Assembly: GCF_007489285.1 (NCBI RefSeq)
Contig: NZ_VLIY01000001.1
Coordinates: 434,001-498,000 of the forward strand
Source: Skermania sp. ID1734
Lineage (GTDB): Bacteria; Actinomycetota; Actinomycetes; Mycobacteriales; Mycobacteriaceae
DNA: 64,000 bases
Direction: 5' to 3'
The notes under the pieces are model-generated. The model saw only the letters and a program-made list of their open reading frames with translations. It had not been told where the DNA came from and searched no databases. Shown here piece after piece: positions 59,912 through 64,000 of this stretch. The position numbers were made by a program, and so were the translations under genes. Numbering within the stretch: the first letter of the stretch is position 1; each line of letters begins with the position of its first letter.

Positions 59912-61087
59912 CTATGCGCCGAGCACGCGTTCGAAACCGGACGGGACGAGCACATCCGCCGGGGAGAGATCGGCCACCGACGAGTGCCCCAGGCCCAGCA
60001 GCGCCGAGTCGATGCCGCCCCGCAAGATGTCGAGGACGTTCTCGACTCCGGCCTGCCCGTTAGCCGCCAGTCCCCACAGGTATGCGCGGCCGATCATGAC
60101 CGCCCGCGCGCCCAGCGCCACCGCCTTGACCACATCACTTCCCCGCCGAATGCCGCCGTCGAGCAGCACCTCGATGTCGTTGCCGACGGCCTTGGCCACG
60201 GCGGGCAGCGCCCGAATCGAGGCGGGCGTGCCATCCAGGTTGTTGCCGCCGTGGTTGGACACCGAGATTGCCGAAACGCCCGCGTCCACAGCACGTTTGG
60301 CATCGTCGAGGCGCATGACGCCCTTGAGCATGACCGGCCCGTCCCACTGCGAACACACCCAGGCCACGTCGTCCCAGCTCGGCGGCGGCGTCGCCATCCA
60401 TTGGCCGTACGCGCCGAAGAACGTCGGCGCCTGCTCGCCCGGTTCGACGAGGTTCGGGGCGGTGAGGTCGGGGATGCTGCGCGCCTTGGCGAACTGCGCG
60501 GCCCAGCGCGGGCGCGTGATGGCCTCGGGCGCGAACTGCACCATTGTGCGCAGGTTCATCCGCTCCGGGATCACCGGCGAACCCCAGTCACGGCCATGCG
60601 AGAACGACCAGTCGAGCGTGAGGATGATGCCCACGGCGCCAGCCGCGCGGGCCCGCTCGAGCCGCTTGGTGATGCTGTCCCGGTCGCCGAGCCAGTAGAT
60701 CTGATAGAAGGTCTGCGGGTTGGCCGCGATCACCTCCTCTACCGGCTTGCTCGCAAACGAGCTCAGCCCCATCGCGACACCGCGTGCGGCCGCCGCCCGC
60801 GCCACCGCCACCTCACCGTCCGGGTGCACGGCCTGCACACCGGTCGGCGAGATCAGCACCGGCATCGAAATGTTTTGCCCCAGCACGGTTGTCGCGAGCT
60901 CGCGCTTGGCCGACAGGCCGGCGACGTGCGGCGCGAACCCCAGTTCGGCAAACGCGCCGGTGTTGTCATCGAGTGTGGTGCCGCGCTCCGAGCCGGCAAT
61001 CAGCGCGCCGTAGACGGATTTGGGCAGTCGCTTCTTGGCGCGGCGCTGCGCCTCCGCCACAGATTCGAACCATGCATTCTTGGCCAT
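59912..61087 (-). CDS. mftD: Pre-mycofactocin synthase MftD (FMN-dependent)
   Basis: The 391-residue protein is an alpha-hydroxy-acid oxidase family TIM barrel: PVLISPTGVQAVHPDGEVAVARAAAARGVAMGLSSFAS, AISVSNHGGNNLDG with the active-site His, and LLDGGIRRGSDVVKAVALGARAVMIGRAY for FMN phosphate. MftD oxidatively deaminates AHDP to pre-mycofactocin, forming the redox-active dicarbonyl. The ATG at 61087 fits the MAKNAWFESVAEAQRRA start; it lies 13 bases after mftC. Confidence 0.94.
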   Translation of the reverse strand: MAKNAWFESVAEAQRRAKKRLPKSVYGALIAGSERGTTLDDNTGAFAELGFAPHVAGLSAKRELATTVLGQNISMPVLISPTGVQAVHPDGEVAVARAAAARGVAMGLSSFASKPVEEVIAANPQTFYQIYWLGDRDSITKRLERARAAGAVGIILTLDWSFSHGRDWGSPVIPERMNLRTMVQFAPEAITRPRWAAQFAKARSIPDLTAPNLVEPGEQAPTFFGAYGQWMATPPPSWDDVAWVCSQWDGPVMLKGVMRLDDAKRAVDAGVSAISVSNHGGNNLDGTPASIRALPAVAKAVGNDIEVLLDGGIRRGSDVVKAVALGARAVMIGRAYLWGLAANGQAGVENVLDILRGGIDSALLGLGHSSVADLSPADVLVPSGFERVLGA

Positions 61088-61100
61088 ACGATTACACCTG

Positions 61101-62303
61101 CTACTTCTGGAATTGCATTCCGGCAAGGGGATTCTCGTCGCAGGATCGCGACGGAGGTCGGGTGGTCAGGCGCAGCGCCACCGGCTGGTTGCGCCGCTTT
61201 CCGGTGCGGGAGTGGTCGACGTGCGACTGCGGGATCGTGCGGCCTTCGGCGGCCAGCGCCGATTCGCCGTAGCCCTGCACGCATTCGGGGTCCGGGCCGT
61301 CCATGGGCAGCCCGGTGAAGAACTTCGCCGCCATGCAACCGCCGCGGCAGGAGTCGTAGTGCTGACAACTGCGGCACGCGCCCCCGGTGGTCGGCTCACG
61401 CAGCTGCCGAAACAGTTCCGAAGTGCGCCAAACGTTTTGAAAGCCGCCGTCGGTCACGATATTGCCGGCCAAGAACTGCTCGTGGATCGCGAACGGGCAG
61501 GCGTAGACGTCGCCGACCGGGTCGATCAGGCACACCACCCGCCCGGCCCCGCACAGGTTCAGCCCGGGCAGCGCGTCGCCGTAGGCGGAGAGGTGGAAGA
61601 ACGAGTCACCGGTCAGCACGCCGTCGCCGTGCGCGACGAGCCAGTCATAGAGTTCACGCTGCTGCGCCGCGGTTGGATGCAGCTCATCCCACACATCGGC
61701 GCCGCGGCCGCTCGGCCGCAGCCGGGTGATCCGCAACGTCGCGCCGTATTCGTCGGCGAGCGCTTTGAACTCATCGAGCTGGGAAACGTTGTGCCGGGTG
61801 ACCACCACCGAAATCTTTGCGTCGCTAAAGCCTGCGGCAGCAAGGTTTTTCAGCGCCCGCACGGCCATGTCGAACGACCCGGGACCGCGCACGGCGTCGT
61901 TGACCTCGGCGGTCGCGCCGTCGAGGGAGATCTGCACGTCGACGTAGTCGCTCGCGGCCAGCCGCGCCGCTACCGGTTCGGTGATGCGGACACCATTGGT
62001 GGAGAACTTGACTCCCACATGATGCTCGGTGGCGTAGTCGACCAGCTCCCAGAAATCCGGTCGAACCGTCGGCTCACCACCGCCGATGTTGACGTAGAAG
62101 ACCTGCATGCGCTCGAGTTCGTCGATGATGCCCTTGCACTGTGCCGTGGTCAGCTCGCCCGGATCGCGGCGTCCTGACGACGACAGGCAGTGCACGCAGG
62201 CCAGATTGCAGGCGTAGGTCAGTTCCCAGGTGAGACAGATCGGCGCATCGAGGCCGCGCTCGAACTGGTCCACCAAGCGCACCGGGGCAATTGTGCTAGT
62301 CAA
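61101..62303 (-). CDS. mftC: Mycofactocin radical SAM maturase MftC
   Basis: The 400-residue enzyme has the radical SAM cluster C-x3-C-x2-C in TYACNLACVHC (Cys32, Cys36, Cys39) and a C-terminal SPASM domain with clustered cysteines (CRSCQHYDSCRGGC, then PECVQG). It decarboxylates the C-terminal Tyr of MftA and joins it to the preceding Val. I chose the TTG at 62303: it follows GGAGAG, lies 4 bases after the mftB stop, and gives the expected TSTIAPVRLVDQFERGLDAP start. Confidence 0.95.
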   Translation of the reverse strand: MTSTIAPVRLVDQFERGLDAPICLTWELTYACNLACVHCLSSSGRRDPGELTTAQCKGIIDELERMQVFYVNIGGGEPTVRPDFWELVDYATEHHVGVKFSTNGVRITEPVAARLAASDYVDVQISLDGATAEVNDAVRGPGSFDMAVRALKNLAAAGFSDAKISVVVTRHNVSQLDEFKALADEYGATLRITRLRPSGRGADVWDELHPTAAQQRELYDWLVAHGDGVLTGDSFFHLSAYGDALPGLNLCGAGRVVCLIDPVGDVYACPFAIHEQFLAGNIVTDGGFQNVWRTSELFRQLREPTTGGACRSCQHYDSCRGGCMAAKFFTGLPMDGPDPECVQGYGESALAAEGRTIPQSHVDHSRTGKRRNQPVALRLTTRPPSRSCDENPLAGMQFQK

Positions 62304-62307
62304 GGCT

Positions 62308-62598
62308 TCACTCTCCAACACGCATGAGCATGTGCGAATCCGCAAGGGTGGCAAGTGCCTTCGCGTATTGCGCCGCACCTGCAGCGGTCACTCCCGCAGC
62401 CTCGACGGCGGCGGCGGCCGTCGGATACTGCGGAAGGGACTCGACGATCTTGACGATGGTCGGGTTCTTCAGAAACGACAGCTTGCGGGTGCCGAAGTGA
62501 TACAGCAAGGCGCCGAATGGTTCCGGCCGCAGCGCCACCTTCGGGTGCAGCCGCCACCGCGCTTCGAGGTCGAACCCGTCCATCGTCATGGCAGTCAT
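62308..62598 (-). CDS. mftB: Mycofactocin peptide chaperone MftB
   Basis: The 96-residue protein is a PqqD-like RiPP recognition element: DLEARWRLHPKVALRPEPFGALLYHFGTRKLSFLKNP and a C-terminal helical part. It binds the MftA leader and delivers it to MftC. The start is the ATG at 62598 or the in-frame ATG at 62589; a longer frame would run over mftA. It begins 7 bases after the mftA stop. Confidence 0.93.
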   Translation of the reverse strand: MTAMTMDGFDLEARWRLHPKVALRPEPFGALLYHFGTRKLSFLKNPTIVKIVESLPQYPTAAAAVEAAGVTAAGAAQYAKALATLADSHMLMRVGE

Positions 62599-62605
62599 CT
62601 CGGGC

Positions 62606-62707
62606 TCAGTACACGCCGCACATGCCGTCGATGGAGACCTCTTCGACAAGGGTCTCTTCGACAAGTTCGTCGGCGGTGGTGTCGATTTCACGGATCTGAT
62701 CGGCCAT
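62606..62707 (-). CDS. mftA: Mycofactocin precursor peptide MftA
   Basis: A 33-residue peptide, acidic through its middle and ending [13 protein letters not shown]. The invariant IDGMCGVY tail holds the Val32-Tyr33 pair that becomes the cofactor. A strong AGGAGG (minus strand, 62712-62717) precedes the ATG by about four bases. It heads the mft operon. Confidence 0.97.
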   Translation of the reverse strand: MADQIREIDTTADELVEETLVEEVSIDGMCGVY

Positions 62708-62731
62708 GGCGTCCTCCTAAGGTTTTGTGAC

Positions 62732-62771
62732 GTGGTTCACCACATTAATGGCATCGAGTGCATAAAAGCAA
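62732..62771 (-). promoter_or_regulatory. Probable mftA promoter with operator palindrome
   Basis: On the minus strand TTGCTT (62766-62771) and ATTAAT (62744-62749) are 16 bases apart and make a fair -35/-10 pair. Directly after the -10, GTGGT-TC-ACCAC (62732-62743, 5-bp arms) covers the likely transcription start, the classical place for a repressor such as MftR. The binding partner is inferred from position. Confidence 0.45.
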
Positions 62772-62866
62772 CACCTAACTGCGTAGTCTTGTCGGCTCCG
62801 ACCTCGCTCCGCTCCTCGCGCTTCGCGCTGCGATGCTCACTCGGCCTCGCCTCTAGGCTTGTGCTC

Positions 62867-63469
62867 ATGTCACGCAGCACCGGCGCCAAGCTCGGCCGGC
62901 GCCCGGCCACCACGAAGGACCAGATCAGCCAAGTCGGCATCGAACTCTTCGACCTGCACGGCTTCGACGCCACCAGCGTCGACGACATCGCAGATGCCGC
63001 CGGGATCGCCCGCCGCACCTTTTTCCGGTACTTCCCGTCGAAGAGCGCCGTGCCGTGGGGTGACTTCGACGTTCATCTCGGGGACATGCGCCGCCAATTA
63101 GCGTCGTTGCCCGACGATGTTTCACTGGCCGACGGCCTGACCGTCGCGCTGCTCGACTTCAACAACGTCCCGGCCGACCAGGCGGGGCTGCACCGAAAGC
63201 GGATGCGGGTCATTCTCACCACGCCGTCATTGCAGGCCTATTCACTGGTGATGTACGAGGGTTGGCGCGATGTCGTCGCCGAATACGTCGCGGCGCGCAC
63301 CGGCACCAGCCCCCGCGATCATGTGCCCCGAACGACCGGCTGGTTACTGCTCGGGGTGGCCATGTCGGCATACGAGCAATGGCTTGCCGATTCCGCGGAG
63401 TCGTTACCGGATTTATTGCGTCGCGGGGCATCTGCGCTCAGCGGCGGCTTAGCCGCGCTGATGCAATAA
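62867..63469 (+). CDS. mftR: Mycofactocin system TetR regulator MftR
   Basis: The 200-residue protein has a TetR helix-turn-helix at about residues 18-62 ([39 protein letters not shown]). FFRYFPSKSAVPWGDFD is characteristic of MftR. It is divergent from mftA with 159 bases between and is expected to repress the mft operon; acyl-CoA ligands have been reported for the mycobacterial protein. No good ribosome site precedes the ATG, but TAGGCT at 62854-62859 ends seven bases before it, so the transcript may be leaderless. Confidence 0.88.
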   Translation: MSRSTGAKLGRRPATTKDQISQVGIELFDLHGFDATSVDDIADAAGIARRTFFRYFPSKSAVPWGDFDVHLGDMRRQLASLPDDVSLADGLTVALLDFNNVPADQAGLHRKRMRVILTTPSLQAYSLVMYEGWRDVVAEYVAARTGTSPRDHVPRTTGWLLLGVAMSAYEQWLADSAESLPDLLRRGASALSGGLAALMQ

Positions 63470-63575
63470 GGGGTGAGAATTTCGACAGATTCGGTCATTG
63501 GGCGAATGCGGTTTACACTGCAGAAAAGGGGAATCTTTTTCGATAGCCGCACCAAAGCATGGAGTCAGACGTCTA

Positions 63576-64000
63576 ATGAGCGAGCCGACTGCAGTCCCGC
63601 GCCGGGGTACCGCCGGGAATGCAGCGACTGGCGGGACGCTTTCCGAATCCGAAATCGTCGAGGCGGCGCTGCGCGTGGTCCGTCATGACGGCGTCGAGAA
63701 ATTGTCGATGCGACGACTCTCCCGCGAGCTCGGGGTTTCGCCGATGGCCCCGTACTATTACGTTTCGGACAAATCCGAACTTCTCGATCTTGTCGCCTCC
63801 GCCGCGCTGGCTGGAATAACAATCCCCGGCGCCGATTCGGGTACCTGGCAGGTGCGGTTGCGCGACCTGATCGGCCAGATCGACGAAAAGCTGCGCAAGC
63901 ATCCAGGCCTCGGCGATCTCTTGATCGAGCAGATGCTGCGCAAGCATCTCGAGCTGATCGCGGGTCTCATGCATATCCTGGCCGATGCGGGCTTCAACGA
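63576..64000 (+). CDS. TetR-family regulator (3' partial)
   Basis: The frame runs off the right edge after 141 codons. It has a Ser/Gly/Thr-rich N-terminus of about 20 residues, then a TetR helix-turn-helix (SESEIVEAALRVVRHDGVEKLSMRRLSRELGVSPMAPYYYVSDKSELLDLVA). The APYYYV recognition helix and the LRDLIGQIDEKLRKHPGLGDLL continuation resemble TetR proteins with a TetR_C-like ligand domain. The ATG at 63576 is 106 bases after mftR, and its target is not visible. Confidence 0.85.
   Translation, partial: MSEPTAVPRRGTAGNAATGGTLSESEIVEAALRVVRHDGVEKLSMRRLSRELGVSPMAPYYYVSDKSELLDLVASAALAGITIPGADSGTWQVRLRDLIGQIDEKLRKHPGLGDLLIEQMLRKHLELIAGLMHILADAGFN

Noticed and set aside
59899-61126. Longer starts for the SDR (59955) and MftD (61126)
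   Set aside because: The extra residues run into the preceding genes and are not family-like. ATGs at 59898 and 61087 match the conserved N-termini.
62800-62866. GC-rich imperfect repeats before mftR as a stable RNA or terminator
   Set aside because: The CTCGCTCCGC and CGCGCTTCGCGC stretches make only short stems and no U-tract. Kept only as a comparison point for the NRPS mini-repeat.

Overview
The window comes from a GC-rich, mycolic-acid-type actinobacterium (order Mycobacteriales, probably Nocardiaceae such as Nocardia or Rhodococcus). Support for this: a complete mycofactocin cluster, an NDMA-type alcohol dehydrogenase, a wax ester synthase/DGAT, a leucine-degradation operon with the gene order known from Mycobacterium tuberculosis (citE-maoC-fadE-accA1-accD1 with a divergent TetR gene), and very large nonribosomal peptide synthetases (NRPSs). 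The genus is an inference; no rRNA gene, insertion sequence, tRNA or CRISPR array is visible.

Region 1 (1-36.9 kb) is two convergent NRPS genes. The plus-strand gene is cut by the left edge and shows A-T-C-A-T-TE. The minus-strand gene encodes about 10,299 residues: nine complete C-A-T modules, a tenth C domain, and a degenerate, truncated adenylation-like tail with no carrier domain. Its first C domain resembles the EntF type, which suggests an N-acyl or N-aryl cap. Reading the ten-residue specificity codes by eye gives one clear Ser module, two clear Thr modules and several unassigned codes; one unassigned code recurs four times across the two proteins. There are no epimerization domains and no MbtH gene. 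A tiny secreted Cys2 peptide gene lies between the two NRPS 3' ends.

Region 2 (37.2-47.1 kb) is a catabolic block. It holds a lone cobM, then citE-like lyase, MaoC hydratase, acyl-CoA dehydrogenase, biotin-dependent carboxylase alpha and beta subunits, and a divergent TetR regulator (probable BkaR). An IclR regulator and a 3-oxoacid CoA-transferase pair follow. Together they fit leucine or branched-chain acyl-CoA breakdown to HMG-CoA, acetoacetate and acetyl-CoA.

Region 3 (47.0-55.4 kb, all minus strand) is an alcohol/aldehyde and acyl-lipid block: a SAM methyltransferase, a mycofactocin-type alcohol dehydrogenase, an aldehyde dehydrogenase with a palindrome-rich leader, a WS/DGAT acyltransferase, an AcoR/MimR-like activator and a fatty acyl-CoA ligase.

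Region 4 (55.4-63.5 kb) is the mycofactocin operon mftA-B-C-D-(SDR)-E-F-G on the minus strand with divergent mftR. It makes the peptide-derived redox cofactor that the region 3 alcohol dehydrogenase and the SDR are expected to use. A second TetR gene runs off the right edge.
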